Origin: Bactrocera neohumeralis
Taxonomy: Eukaryota; Arthropoda; Insecta; Diptera; Tephritidae
Assembly: GCF_024586455.1 (NCBI RefSeq)
Contig: NC_065921.1
Coordinates: forward strand, 71,797,528 to 71,861,527
Direction: 5' to 3'
Length of the DNA stretch: 64,000 nt
The translations under genes and the position numbers were made by a program. Every line of letters begins with the position of its first letter. The first letter of the stretch is position 1. The notes below the pieces were generated by a model that worked only from the letters and a program-made list of their open reading frames with translations, was not told the origin of the DNA and ran no database searches. Below, piece after piece: positions 34,190 through 45,670 of the stretch.

Positions 34190-35000
34190 CTATGAAATAC
34201 AGTTTGTGCATGAACTGAAGCCGCTCGACCTTCCCAAGCAACATCGCTTCCTTCTAAGAGCTCTTGAAAAGTTCCAAGGTGATCCGAAGTTTTCGAGCCC
34301 AATTTTGTTCAGCGATGAGGCCCATTTCTGACTCAAGGGATATGTTAACAAGCAAAATTGCCACATTTGGGTCGAAGAGCAACCTGAAGAGATTTAAGAG
34401 CTGCCATTTCATACATAAACAAACAACGGTTTGATGTGGCTTGTGAGCCGGCAGAATCATTGGTCCACATTTCTTCAAAACTGATGTCGGGGAGAACGTA
34501 AGCGTATATGGAACGTTATCAAGCCATGATAAACGACTATTTAATGCCTGAAAGTTAAGCTAGTGATCTCGGCGAGATTTGGTTTCAACAAAACGGCGCC
34601 ACTTCCCACACCTCGAATCAATCAATGGATTTATAGCAAATAATTTCACGTTTTGGATCAGTCGATTGGCCACCAAGATCGTGTGATATCACATCGTTAG
34701 GCTTTTTCCAGTTGGGAAATGTAAAGGCTAACATCTATGCGGACAATAACGCTTCGATTCAGGCCTTGAAGCAAAACATGCCATTCGAAGTTACCAGTCG
34801 AAATGCTCGAACGAGTCATCGCAAATTGAACTCAGCGGATCTACCATCTGCGACGTAGCCGCGGCCAACATTTGAAAGAGATAATCTACAAAAAATTAAT
34901 GCCAAGGAATGTTTATTCGAATGATAATAAATATTCTACATTAAATTTGAAGTGTCAGTGTTTTTTTTTTTAAAGTAGGGAAGCTCGAAATGTATCACCT
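34190..35000 (+). pseudogene. DD41D (rosa-like) element, degenerate plus-strand copy
   Basis: In broken plus-strand frames, 34290-34400 encodes a FSDEAHF-like motif with a stop, then GYVNKQNCHIWVEEQPEE. At about 34565-34690 it encodes DIWFQQNGATSHTSNQS and VDWPPRSCDI, the last part of the catalytic core. The second catalytic Asp reads Asn. Further on come YADNNASIQALKQNM and the C-terminal stop at about 34921. The right end at 34975-35000, read in reverse AGGTGATACATTTCGAGCTT, matches the end of the copies at 38310 and 60466. The left end was not found. In-frame stops make it inactive. Confidence 0.78.
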
Positions 35001-35074
35001 TTTACATATAGTAGCTATAAGAAAGGCAACTTACGGAGTATTATAGTTTCGGTGCAGCTAAAGTAAATTTTTTA

Positions 35075-35450
35075 TGGTTTCGTATTTTTTTTTAATTTTT
35101 TTTTATTTTTTTTTTTATTTATTTTTTTTTAATTTTTTTTTATTTTTTTAATTTTTTTTTATTTTTTTTTTTAATTTTTTTTTTTTTTTTTTTTTTTTTT
35201 AACTTTTTTTTTTTTTTTTTTTTTATTTTTTTTTTTTTTAATATTTTTTTTATTAAATTTTTTTATTAAATTTTTTTTATTAAATTTTTTTTTAATTTTT
35301 TTAACATTTCTAATTTTTTAAATATTTTTTTTAATTTTTATTTTTTTGGCTCTTTTTTAGCTTTTTCTTTTTTTAATTTTTATATTTATTTTACCTTTTT
35401 TTTTTTTTAATTTTTTTGTTTTTATTTTTTTTTTAATTTTTTTTTGTTCA
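35075..35450. repeat. T-rich low-complexity tract
   Basis: Roughly 370 bp of TTTTTTATTTTT-type sequence, T in large excess on the plus strand. No period beyond the runs. Confidence 0.88.
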
Positions 35451-37067
35451 AAGGTTGAGCTATTTTTGACAACTCCACATTTTACGAAAATTTAGTTTCA
35501 AATTAAAAACATAAGCACTTTTACCATGTTTAATGTCGAAAGAGGAAGTGATTTCCTCAATTTGCTTCGAATATAATGACTTCGCAGTACCACCGTTGCA
35601 CGTATAAGGCAACTTGATAAAGTTCGTTACAAAAATAGCCACGATTTTGTATACGAAATGTCAATAAAATATGACCCTTATACACACAAATATGTATATA
35701 TATACAATAATGACTGAAAGAGAGATGTAACTTTCGAGAGAAATTGTTATTATTAGGTCTTCTTTATGTCGCAAAACAGAACTAAGTCATTTTATCGCGT
35801 CTCATACCGAACAGTCTTTGATAATAATGAATAAAATCTTTTGATTAACGATTTAATATAAAATTTATTTATATATAACTGACTTATGTATATGTAAAAC
35901 TGACAGAATGTGGCGAACTGGGTTTCTTTTTATTGAAACTGGACTTAATTTTGACAGTCGTTACATTTTCTTTAACAAATAAACTTTTAATATATATTTT
36001 GTAGTATGTATTATAGCATATTTATTTTTAAATAAATAAAAGCTTACACAACATTTCAATAGAAAAAAAAAATAATAAAAAGATACCATAAGTGGCCTCT
36101 CGGAAACACTGAACTGTGTGTTGCGGAATTGTTAAAGCGTCTTATTGGTATATGATACATATGGCCGAAAATAATTCTACTAAATATCTATTGTTTCTGT
36201 AGCAAGTAAGAATAACCGTTTATCAAATTTCCATACAAAAGTGAACAACATGTCAAACTTTAGAAGAAACTTCAACCTTAATCCCAAATGCGACTCGTGC
36301 GAAACAAAAGACTTCAGCAACAAACCCAAAACAAGTGTAGCACTGCCTTGACGTGGGCGCGCAATGTGTCAATTCACAATAATTGTGCTTTGTCTAAGCA
36401 CAGAAAAACAACAAGCAACACACACACACAAATAAATTCTTTCAATAAGAACTTTGGCGCTTTCTGTTTATGCCACAGCGTTGAAGATAAAGCAAATTAG
36501 CGCAGCGAAGACAAAAAAAAACAACAAGAAAATAACAAGATAAATCGTTTGGAATGGCGAAATAAGTTATGACAACGACAGGCGAGCGAGCAACGCCCTA
36601 AATGCTTTTCGGAATGATTTGTAAACAAAATTAACAAATTTACTAAATTTGATTGTGATTTGGCCGCAGGCACTGACAGCCGAAAATTCTAATTTGGAAT
36701 TGCGCACGAAAAACCGATAAACGAAAATGAAAATATTAGTGGCAAGCGCATAAGCGCTGAGAATCTGAGCATACTTCTGCTGGTGGCCCACCTGATCTGC
36801 GACGCAGCCTCGACTGGGTGATGTGGGAGACGCTGTGGCAGAAAGAGTGGCGCATGCGCTTGAGTGTTACATGCTTAGCGTTGCTTAGCGGTGAACTGAC
36901 AGCGCGACACATGGGTACGAGGGTTAAAGACGCTGGCTGGAATTTGACTAAACGACTCAATCGTGGGATTTCGTAATTTGCGCCTTTTTGCTAAATGATT
37001 TGCGTTCGAAAACTGAGCGCTCAACTTATGAGTGACTGACTGACGTGCCACAAAAGTCAAAATTGCT

Positions 37068-37110
<43 letters not shown>

Positions 37111-37669
37111 GGGGTGAGTGAACTGGTGTTGGTAAGTGCTGGCGTATAGAGTTCTAAGAGTAATAAATGTCAGTCGAAATGACAAATCAATTATTTCAAA
37201 CGAAGTGCTGCTTTAAGGCACACACACACACACACACACTCATGCATACAGGCACATTCACCCGGCGCACAACTCACGCAAGCATGCAAAGCGCTGTAAA
37301 TTATCTCTTGTGTTTAATTGTTCGCCTCCTTTCAGTTTGCAACACGAACAGCATAGCTTTCGGCGACACATCGTAAATTCTTACCCGCATTGTTGTTGTT
37401 GTTGTGTCGCTTGTTTGTTTTTATTTTTAAAGTCTAGTTGTGGTATAAAGGCATTTTTTTTTTATTGTGGTTGTTGAAGTGGCCCTTATTTAGTTACTGT
37501 CATTTGGCTCATGATGAAAATTATGCACGCATGTATGGGTGTATATGTGTATGTGTAAATGTAGTATATTTCTTTTGTAGATTTTGTATATTCTTACCTG
37601 ACGTGTCAAAGACAAAAGCGCTTGATTGAATGTGACTCGTACACGATTTATGCCTGTAATGATTATTCT
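35451..37669. other. Non-coding, unique, with CA/GT microsatellites
   Basis: A/T-rich to 36280, then a less biased unique island at 36280-37400 with a (GT)n run at about 37071-37104 and a (CA)n run at about 37218-37239. A few 60-75 codon frames overlap and show no family. Nothing is called as a gene. Confidence 0.4.
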
Positions 37670-37960
37670 TCTATGGATTACCCTTTTCCATTTTTTATTT
37701 ATTTTTAATTTTTAATTTTTTTTTTTTATTTTTTTTATTTTTTTTTTTTTTTTTTTTATTTTTAATTTAATTTTTTTTTTTTTATTAAATTTTTTTTTTT
37801 TTTATTTTTTTCTTTATTATTAATTTTCATTTTTTTTCTTTAATTTTAATTTTTATTTTTTTCTTTATTTTTAATTTTTTTTTTTTTAATTTTTTTTTTT
37901 AAATTTTAATTTTTTTTCTATATTTTTAATTTTTCTATTTTTGTATTTTTTGTGATTCTT
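37670..37960. repeat. T-rich low-complexity tract
   Basis: About 290 bp of T runs broken by A and AATT, like the block at 35075-35450. Confidence 0.88.
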
Positions 37961-38309
37961 TACGTTCCAGTGTTTGAAGTTCAGAGATGAGTATATAATA
38001 GTTTAAATTTTCACAACTCAGCAAGTTGAATAATTGATTCATTCAGAATTTTATTATCGAAATTAAATACTCACTTGAATAACTCAAGATTCGAAATTAT
38101 TCGTGTTTCTTTATTTGTAATCGGAATTGCGCTAGAGCAGAGTTTTGATTCGACACACGCTGCAAATAATTTTCAGCGCTTTCCAATAACGTGGAATCGG
38201 TGTGATCTTGGTGGTCAGGAATCGGGTAGGCTGGTTTTAAGAACACAAAAGAAACGTTAAGTTCGGCTGCTACGCAGTTGAAATATCCTTAACAGCTGAA
38301 TTTTATAAA

Positions 38310-39388
38310 GGGTGATCCATTTCGTGGTTCCCAACCTTTTTTTTTAAATAAAAAACACAGAAACTTCAAATTTAATGGTGGGTGTTTATTATCATTCGAA
38401 AAAACATTCATGGCATTTATTTTTTGAAGGTGTGATCTCGGTGGTCAATCGACTGGCCGAAAACTAACTATGTGCCAACCGAAATGTTCTCTCAATAAAT
38501 TTGATTGAAGCCATGTGTGTGAAGTGGCACCATCTTGTTGAAACCAAATCTCGCCGAGATCACGAGCTGCAATTTCAGTCCCCAAATAGTCGGTTATGAG
38601 GTAGCGAGAAAGGTCTACACAGACGGTTACGTTCTAACCGGCATCATTTTTTAAGAACTATGGAGCGATGATTCCACCGGCCCACAAACCATCCCAAACC
38701 GTTCTTTTTTCTGGATGAAATGTCAACTCTTGAATCTCTTTAGATTTCTGTTCGTGCCAAATGTGGCAATTTTGTTTGTTTACATAACCATTGAGTCGGA
38801 AATAGGTCTCATTGTTGAACAAAATTTGACTCGAAAACGTCGGATCCTCTTGGAACTTTTCTAGAGTCCATAGAGCGAAGCAATGTGGCTTGAGAAGGTC
38901 GCGCAGCTTCAGATTTTGCGCAAGCTGCATTTTGTACGCTTTCAATTTAAGATCTCGACGTAAAATGCGCCAAGTCGTTCCATACTTCAGTCCGAGTTGC
39001 TGCAAACGAAATCGACTCTCCATGGTCTTCGTGTACACTGTCAGCTGCGGCTGCTTTATTTTCTACACTGCGTGCTGGATGTAGACTATTCGGTCAAATA
39101 TTATCCAGCAATGCATGCTGGGTCTCAAGATGGGTGATAGTGTTGCGAATAGTACGTTCTGTAGGCCTTTTATGTTCACCATAAGATGAGTCAAATGCGC
39201 GAAACATATTCTTTACAGAACGTCAATTTTCGTAATAAAGTTGAACGGTTTCTAAAAGGTGTTCAGACGTAAGTCTTTCCGCTTTGATATGCCAAACAAT
39301 ACTGAACAAAAATAACATGACAGCTTTGACACAACTCGCTTGTGATCTTAAAAAAAAGCCTTTTGAAAAAAGTTCCTCTTGAATCACT
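38310..39388 (-). mobile_element. DD41D (rosa-like) element, minus-strand copy
   Basis: The left end GGGTGATCCATTTCGTGGTT at 38310 matches the ends of the copies at 60466 and, reversed, 35000. A decayed right end lies near 39388 (reverse GTGATTCAAGAGGAACTTTT). The minus strand encodes an N-terminal zone at about 39050-39290 with stops (LLETVQLYYE, TERTIRNTITHLETQHALLD). A clean 126-codon stretch at 38658-39038 follows, with ILFNNETYFRLNGYVNKQNC and HIWHEQ. The first catalytic motif, normally SDE, reads NNE. Nucleotides at 38435-38600 still match the C-terminal half of the 34-kb copy. About 1.08 kb in all, inactive. Confidence 0.78.
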
Positions 39389-39484
39389 ATAAATCTGAAA
39401 ACGTAGCCGTTTAACAATTTACAGCCTCTTAATCGAATGAAGGTTACTAATAAGGAGAAGACGATATTTATCCTGATTTTCATC

Positions 39485-39743
39485 GAATAGGTTTTGTGGT
39501 AGTTATATGTTAAAGCGATCCGATCTGAACAATTTCTTCGGATATCATAGCGCTGTCTTAGACAATAATCCGTGCCAAATTATGTAAAGAAATCTTGTGA
39601 AATAAAGAAGATTTTCATGCAAGAATTCGAGCTTAATCGGTCAGTTTGCATGGCAGCCTTAAGCTATAGTATTCCTGAGGAATAAAGGATGTATGCAAAA
39701 TTGTAGATCGATTTCTCAAAAATGAGTTACAAAGACGCATATA
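39485..39743 (+). repeat. Left half of a dispersed repeat interrupted by two mariners
   Basis: The words GATCCGATCTGAACAATTTC and CGGTCAGTTTGCATGGCAGC mark this as the same family as 14101-14450. It is cut at ACGCATATA (39735-39743), where the first mariner begins, and resumes at 42207. It was therefore in place before both insertions. Confidence 0.7.
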
Positions 39744-40911
39744 TTAGGTTATCGAATATCTCCCTTTCGCTTTTTTGCTCTTTATTCAATACTTTATAAA
39801 AAGTGTTACAGTGATCGGATTTAGTTCAAATATGCGCCGTTTCGTTCGTTAATCTCTTTCCGTCTAGACGGCAACTTCATGATACCCCCTCGTAGAAGCT
39901 CCCTCCTTATTTGCGAAGAACTGGGACAGCCACTTTTCACAAGCCTCTTTTGAGTTCAACTTTACACCAACAAGGGCGTTCGCCATGGACAGGAACAGGT
40001 GGTAATCACTTGGCGCTATGTCCGGGCTATATGGTGGATGCGATAAAACCTCCCATCCGAGCTCCCGTAGCTTCTGACGAGTCGTCAACGAAGTGTGTGG
40101 TCTGGCGTTGTCCTGGTGGAACACACTACATCCTTCCTGTTGGCCAATTCTGGACGCTTCTGGTCGATCGCCTGCTTCAAGCGGTCCAGTTGTTCGCAGT
40201 AGATGGTAGAATTAAGCGTCTGGCGCTCAAAGTGGATGATTCTCTTCCACTCCCACCAAACTCACAGCAAAACCTTCCCAACTAGGCCACTGTTTGGGCC
40301 GATTCACCGACTTTCATCCACAACCGTTTTCGCTTGATATTGTCGTATGTGATCTATTTTTCGTCGCCAGTCACCAGTCATTTCAAAAATGGGTCGAGTT
40401 CGTTCCGTTTCAGCAGCATATCGCAGGCGTTGATTCGATCCAGAAGGCTTTTTTGTGTCTAATCATGCGGCACCCAAACATCAAGCTTTTTTGTATATCC
40501 AGCCTTCTGCAGATGATTTAAAATGGTTTGGTAACTAACTCCCATCCTCTGGGCGATGTCATGTTCCATGATTTGATTGGTATTTGTCGTCACAGGTCTT
40601 CCGCCGGCTGGCTTATCAATGGTGTCGTTTTCACCCGCTCTGAATCGTCGAAACCATGCCTTCCTCCGCTGTTCGAAGTGATAGAGTACCATGCCCCAAA
40701 ACACCGGATTTGCTTTTAACGAAGGAAAACTTTAAAAAATCCATGTTCACATGTCTATAACTGTTGAACGCAATATACAAGTTAGTTTTGTAGGTTATGT
40801 CAAGACCTTTCAAAGATGTATAGTATTGCCAGATACGAGCTCTGTAGCGCTTTATACATAGCCGCGAAATTCAAAAGACAAAAGGCGGAAGGGAGATATT
40901 GGACGACCTAA
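39744..40911 (-). mobile_element. Mariner (DD34D) element, minus strand, degraded
   Basis: Terminal inverted repeats of about 40 bp begin TTAGGT: TTATCGAATATCTCCCTTTC at the left (39749) and, in reverse, CGTCCAATATCTCCCTTCCG at the right. They are flanked by TA (39742-39743 and 40912-40913). Length is 1,168 bp. The minus strand keeps an N-terminal helix-turn-helix part at 40459-40704 (AWFRRFRAGENDTIDKPAGG, RPVTTN, KKLDVWVPHD). The catalytic half is at 39864-40124 with FHQDNARPHTS and YSPDIAPSDYHLF. I count 34 residues between those Asp, as in mariner. In the middle, at about 40360, the first motif reads TGDWRR instead of TGDEKW, and frames are broken. Confidence 0.85.
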
Positions 40912-40913
40912 TA

Positions 40914-42204
40914 TACAAGGTCTGTCGCAAAAGAAACAGAACTTTTTAAAGAAAACTCTTTCTGGTGGCGCCACCTATTGGTGGGTATATGAAATAAAAA
41001 GTTTGATCTCTTGTTGACATTTTGTAAAAATTTTAAGACAATTGGATAACTACAATCGATGTTATCGATCAAAAAGTGACAGCAGCTTTTAGTCATCGGT
41101 CGTAAAATGCAAAGAGAAAATATTAAATTTTGTTTTAAACTTGGGAAAACGTTTTCTGAAACATTTCAAATGATGAAAAAAGTTTATGGTGATCAGTGCC
41201 TATCCCGTAGTAATGTGCATGAGTGGTTTAAGCGATTCCAAGAAGGTCGTGGGGACCTCTGTGACGATCAGAAGTCGGGCCGGCCAAAATCAGTGATTAC
41301 CCAAAACAATATTGAAAAATTGCAGAAATTTATTAAGAATGAGCCGAAATCTTCTTTGCGTTACACGGAAATGGAGTTAAGTATCACCAAAGACTCAATT
41401 CGTCGCATTTTGATAGATAAATTGGGTCTACGGAAGGTGTGCTCCAAGTTTGTTCCGCACAAATTGACTGAAGAGCAAAAATTGCTACGAATCCAACATT
41501 GTAAGGATTTGATTAAGGAGTCGAGAAAGGACATAAACTACAAATATTCGATTGTGACTGGTGATGAAACGTGGTGCTTTCAATATGATCCCGAAACCAA
41601 ACGTCAAAGTGCCGAATGGAAGCATCCAGACGAGCCATCACCGAAAAAAATCGTCTTCAGAAGTGAAAAATAAAGACAATGCTGATTTGTTTTTACGATA
41701 CCGAGGGTATTGTACACCGAGAGTTCGGCGCACCTGGCCAAACGATTAATGCTGTGTTATGAAGCGTCTTTTGTCACGCATTCGTCGTGCTCGACCACAA
41801 TACCGTGAGGCAGGGTCCTGGCGCCTGTTGCACGATAATGAGCCGTGTCATCGGTCGACGTCTGTCACTGATTTCTTGACAAAAAACTCTATATTAACCA
41901 TTAATCACGCACCCTACTCACCTGATTTGGTACCCTGTGATTTTTACCTATTTGGAAAACTTCATTTGCCCATGAAAGAACACTGGTTTCAGGACATTTC
42001 AGCTATCCAAAAGGCGACGACCGATATTCTCAAGAGCATTCCGAAAAATGACCTTAAACACTCATTTGAAATGCTAATTGACCGGGCTAAACGCTGTATC
42101 GAAGCACAAGGAAACTGCTTTGAATAAAAAAATATAACTTTTGAAAAATATTAATTTTTTGTTGTTTTTTTAACAGTCCTGTTGCTTTTGCGACATACCT
42201 TGTA
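40914..42204 (+). mobile_element. Mariner (DD34D) element, near full length
   Basis: Inverted ends TACAAGGTCTGTCGCAAAAG (40914) and, in reverse at 42204, TACAAGGTATGTCGCAAAAG match over about 28 bp with few differences. TA flanks are at 40912-40913 and 42205-42206. The length of 1,291 bp is standard for mariner. It starts directly after the TA of the neighbouring mariner and belongs to a different subfamily, with unlike ends and a different transposase. The transposase reading frame is described separately. Confidence 0.9.
41107..42127 (+). pseudogene. Mariner transposase, frameshifted
   Basis: An ATG at 41107 opens 188 codons, about half the 340-350 residues usual for mariner. N-terminal helix-turn-helix features are visible (NVHEWFKRFQEGRGDL, SGRPKS near residues 39-62). 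The first catalytic motif VTGDETWCF is near residue 150. The frame shifts at an A-run (41643-41650), with a stop at 41671-41673. In the alternative frame a TGA near 41662 and another near 41757 interrupt the expected FYDTEGIVHREF region. A second frame, 41759-42127, holds LLHDNEPCH and PYSPDLVPCDFYLF, 34 residues apart (D34D), and runs to the normal C-terminus CIEAQGNCFE. All three catalytic Asp are thus encoded, but on separate frames, so the copy is dead though young. Confidence 0.9.
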
Positions 42205-42206
42205 TA

Positions 42207-42335
42207 TGCCTAAATCGACTTAACTCATCATGCTGCTGATCATTTATATAGGGTCTCCAACGTTTTCTTCGGTGTATTACAAACTTCGTGGCAAATTTCA
42301 TATACCATGTTGAGGTTATATAACAACGTAAATAA
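42207..42335 (+). repeat. Right half of the dispersed repeat split by the mariners
   Basis: The sequence continues the repeat cut at 39743: TGCCTAAATCGACT, then CTGATCATTTATATAGGGTC and ATTACAAACTTCGTGGCAAA. The matching right part in the 60-kb copy is GAGTCTCCGACATTTCCTTC at 61443. Confidence 0.62.
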
Positions 42336-44369
42336 ATGACTGTTAGAAGACACTAAGTGCCATAACTCATTCAAAATCTCAAATAACCATACAAACTAAG
42401 GAATTTATCACTATCCCGGCTTAAAATTGTTCTTACTACCTGTGCTCCCATATTTATGCTTAATACTGCGACATCTCATGGTCTACCCCACATAGTTGCT
42501 CTCACTAGGTCAACATTAAAACATTCATTGACCTAGTGAGGCATTAAGTAATGCTGAGAAATGCAGAATGACAACAATAACAAAACAAAAATTTCATAAT
42601 CAAATACACCCAACATAACTGTAACTATAAATAAAATGAGACGAGCAATAAATTTCGCCCTTTGACAAATAAGTGGAACATAACTGAGAATGCAATCTAA
42701 CGGTAACTTGATTAGAGGAATACAGCAACAACGACGATGTTAACGAAAAGCACCGAACGTTAGCTAAAAATAGAAAATAGTGAAGCAGGCGATAAAGTGA
42801 TAAAAATGGCAAAAAACAGTGTCAGGAAATGTGTCAAGGCGAAATGTTGACATGAGACGGCATCCACGATCCACAGCGAAGCGCTGGTGGCGCAAAACGA
42901 TGTGGGAAAGCGGAATGCGATGGCAGAGTGCACAAGGTAAGCGGATGTGAGCAGCAGCAACAATGCAAAAAAGAAAAATTGCAGCAACAACAACAAGAAA
43001 ACTACACAACAAAAACAACAAAAAATGCGAAGGCAACGGCATAACCGTCAACGAGCTGACATTCATGTCTAACATTGCCGACAATACATCTTTACACTTG
43101 AATGTTGCTGTTGCTGTTGCGCCACCGCTGCCCCATTTGTTCTCGCCTGTCGCGCACAATAACCGACTAACTGAGTGACTGACTGACAGACGGAGGCTGC
43201 ACACGCCGAGCGCAAGACAAAGCCGGCAATCTATGCGTGTCATGTTGCTGTTGTTATTATTGTTGTTGTTGTTGTTGTCGATTGCTGTTGCCAATCGCTG
43301 ATGCGCATGCACATTGTTGTTGCAATGTCATTGTTGCCGGCGTTGCTCGTGGCCGCGAAGGCGATGCAGTTGCTTGGTTTTGTTAGAAGCTATTGTTGTT
43401 GTTGTTGTGGTTGATATTGCTGCTGCCGGTGCTGGCATGCGCGCACAGATTTCCGCTCGTTACTGCATCACTTGTGCGCGCGGCGTGTGTGCGTTTCGCT
43501 GCCGCTGCGCCACCAAGCTGGCGCGTTGGTGTGGCCCGCGTGCGCGCGTGTGTGGCACGTCTTGTTGCAGCAAGCGAGCATCGCAAGAAAGTTGCAAAAC
43601 GAAAAGCAAAATGCGCCAAAGACAAAATGTGGCGAACACGCGCGGCCGCCAACGTCATCGTTGGGTGAAAAAGTTAAATGTGGAAGCAGGAAAACATAAA
43701 TCCATCAAAGAAGCGACAGCTTGCCGCTAACAGTTGTTTCTCGCTGTTGCCATTGCCGCTGCTGCTGTGCTTGTTGGTGTTGGTGTTGTTGCTGTTTGCA
43801 TAGTTGCATTGTCTGCGGTCGCAAAGAACTGCAAGCTGGCGAAGTGAAACTGAAATTTATATGCTAAATAACGGTAAATGTAATGTGCCTCGCTGGAATG
43901 TGGCGTTTTTCGCAACCATTCTTCCTACTAATGCATAGTTGCAATTGCTATTGTTGTTGTAGTTGCTGCCTGCTGTTTTTCAACACTTAATAAAATCAAA
44001 TAGAATTGTCTTCGTTGCTGTGGGTGCCGTGGTTCGTGCCAAAGAATTGTGATTGAATGAGTGTGCTAGCGAAGTGTCTGAGCTTATGTCGGTGGCGTGG
44101 TCTCGAAAGATTTCTTTGAAGAAGTAGAGTTTTGTAATAATTAATTCCTAGCTAACTAAAGTGGCAATCTCCTTCTGGAAAAGTAAAGAAATCAAAATGT
44201 TTTTTCTTGTCCTTACAACTTTTTATACAAGTACCTGAAATGTATGGCTGATGAAGCTGCCCTCAGCCTAATATAATCTGGGTAATAAGATGCCTGGGAG
44301 GCTGGGCACTCTGACATCCTTCTACACTTCGCTTAAATACCAAAAACTTGAATTACCGGGTCACTGAGC
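42336..44369. other. Non-coding, with (TTG)n-rich unique island
   Basis: 42340-42560 is plain. 42560-44060 is unique and less A/T-rich, with CAACAA/TTGTTG microsatellites at about 42953-43024, 43240-43282 and 43394-43412. Open frames up to 182 codons on the minus strand (42764-43312) contain an Asn run from the microsatellite and overlap frames on the other strand. Another 138-codon plus frame at 43314-43730 is Cys/Arg-rich without a known domain. None is taken as coding. Confidence 0.42.
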
Positions 44370-45130
44370 CCTTGGTGTCGTTTCGCTGCTCACATACCTT
44401 CACGGAAGGCATGAGTGGTAAAGACTCGCCTTCGCCGGTGCCCGAAATATTGTTATCTGTAGCACTAGATTACAGCATAGGAAAATTCATCAAGCTACCT
44501 GGGTGTCACCGGATCGAAAAACCACCAACCAGATCGATCATGTTGTGGTAGACGGAAGCTACGTCTCCACTCTTTTATACGTGCGTACGCTCCGAGGTCC
44601 TAGCATTGACTTGAACCACTCTCCCGTTGCAGCCAAGATGCCCACCTCAGTGCAGCAAAAAACGATCGTCAATAGACAAAAGCTGTCGGGAATCTTTTCA
44701 TCAGCTCCAGTTTTCAGCTAACCCATTGCAGTCCTCTCTCGACGAACAAAAGCAAAACTCTATAAGTCACACATTATTCCCGTCCTGCTATATGATGCGA
44801 AAGCATGGACGATGACAACATTTAATGAGTCGACGTTACGTGTTATCGAGAGAAAGGTTGTGCGGAAGAATTATGGTATTTTGTGCGTTGGCAACGGCGA
44901 AAGCGAATCAAAAGAGAGCGGCTAGGTCAGGCCGTCCGAATGGATGAAAACACTCCAGCTCTGAAACTATTCGACGCCGTACCCATCGGGGGAAGCAGAA
45001 GAAGACCTCCACTCCTTTGGAGGGACAAGGTGGTGTAGGACCCTGCTTCGCTTGGAATCTCCAATTGGCGCCACCTTACGAAAAGAATAAACGACTGGCG
45101 CTGTTGTCAACTCGGTGATAACCGCATAAG
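44370..45130 (+). pseudogene. Non-LTR element relic: endonuclease end and RT C-terminus
   Basis: At 44515-44640 the plus strand encodes NQIDHVVVDGSYVSTLL, then VRTLRGPSIDLNH, the C-terminal part of the apurinic-type endonuclease of insect non-LTR elements (usual form NQIDHVxIDxR and GxNxDSDHxLV). The final catalytic-region SDH reads LNH. At 44750-44860 it encodes LYKSHIIPVLLYDAKAW and STLRVIERKVVRKNYG, from after the reverse-transcriptase core (usually LYKTLIxPVLLYGAExW). At 44940-45110 come MDENTPALKLFDAVP, WRDKVV and LGISNWRHL. The whole catalytic reverse transcriptase between these parts is missing, so this copy has a large internal deletion as well as frameshifts. Confidence 0.78.
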
Positions 45131-45149
45131 CGGTTTCTACGCCAGTAAA

Positions 45150-45510
45150 AAATGAGAAGAACCCTCTGCAACGGCTTCCAAGTGGAGGTGACTGCAATAA
45201 AGTTGCCAGTTTATTTACTGCTTCGGAGCGTAGCCTCTTTTAAAGTGGTTATTATCTACTCTAGGCAGGCGATATTAGCTTTGAGTTCACTGACTGTGGA
45301 TCCAAGACTAGTGAAAAGAAGTCTAGACTCTTTTTCTCTAGCATCGAGCTGTTTTACGATTAGACCGGTTTGGGTGTCTGGCCACAACGGTGTTGCAGTA
45401 AACTGTAAGGCTGATGAGCTTTCTATAACATATACGTTGGTCTTAGTAACAGCTGATAGGGAACGGATAGGAGCTCCGTTGGTTTCTTGTGGTTTCACTT
45501 AATAATAAAA
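45150..45510 (+). pseudogene. Jockey-type non-LTR element, RNase H relic
   Basis: The plus-strand frame 45152-45502 reads IYSRQAILALSSLTVDPRLV and KRSLDSFSLASSCFTIRPVW, then VSGHNGVAVNCKADELS. This is the RNase H core of Jockey-type elements (IxSDSQAAILALSSLTV and VWVPGHSGIxGNCKADELA). The catalytic SDS is reduced to S and the GHSG is GHNG. It ends in ERIGAPLVSC, the family's following segment. It directly follows a relic of a different non-LTR clade. Confidence 0.8.
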
Positions 45511-45539
45511 CATATTTACATTCAGACGCGAAATCATTT

Positions 45540-45670
45540 TATTGTTGCTGTTGTAGCGGTAGAAAGCATTCCTGAACTAATTTCGAGGCATGGTGCCAAG
45601 TTAGCTGTCTTTGGCCTGATAAAAATCCGGCTTCGTTCCGGTACTTAGACCCGAGTAACGTGGGTAATCA
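45540..45670 (+). repeat. Second copy of the GTTGTAGCGG dispersed repeat
   Basis: TTGTTGCTGTTGTAGCGGTA, then a CTTTGGCCTGATAAAAATCC stretch and CCCGAGTAACGTGGG align with 24815-24920. Non-coding. Confidence 0.52.

Noticed and set aside
42764..43312. 182-codon minus-strand frame with an Asn run and hydrophobic segment
   Set aside because: The Asn run is a microsatellite, opposite-strand frames overlap it, and no domain is recognised.
43314..43730. 138-codon Cys/Arg-rich frame
   Set aside because: Three overlapping frames of similar length in the same GC-rich stretch; none has family features.
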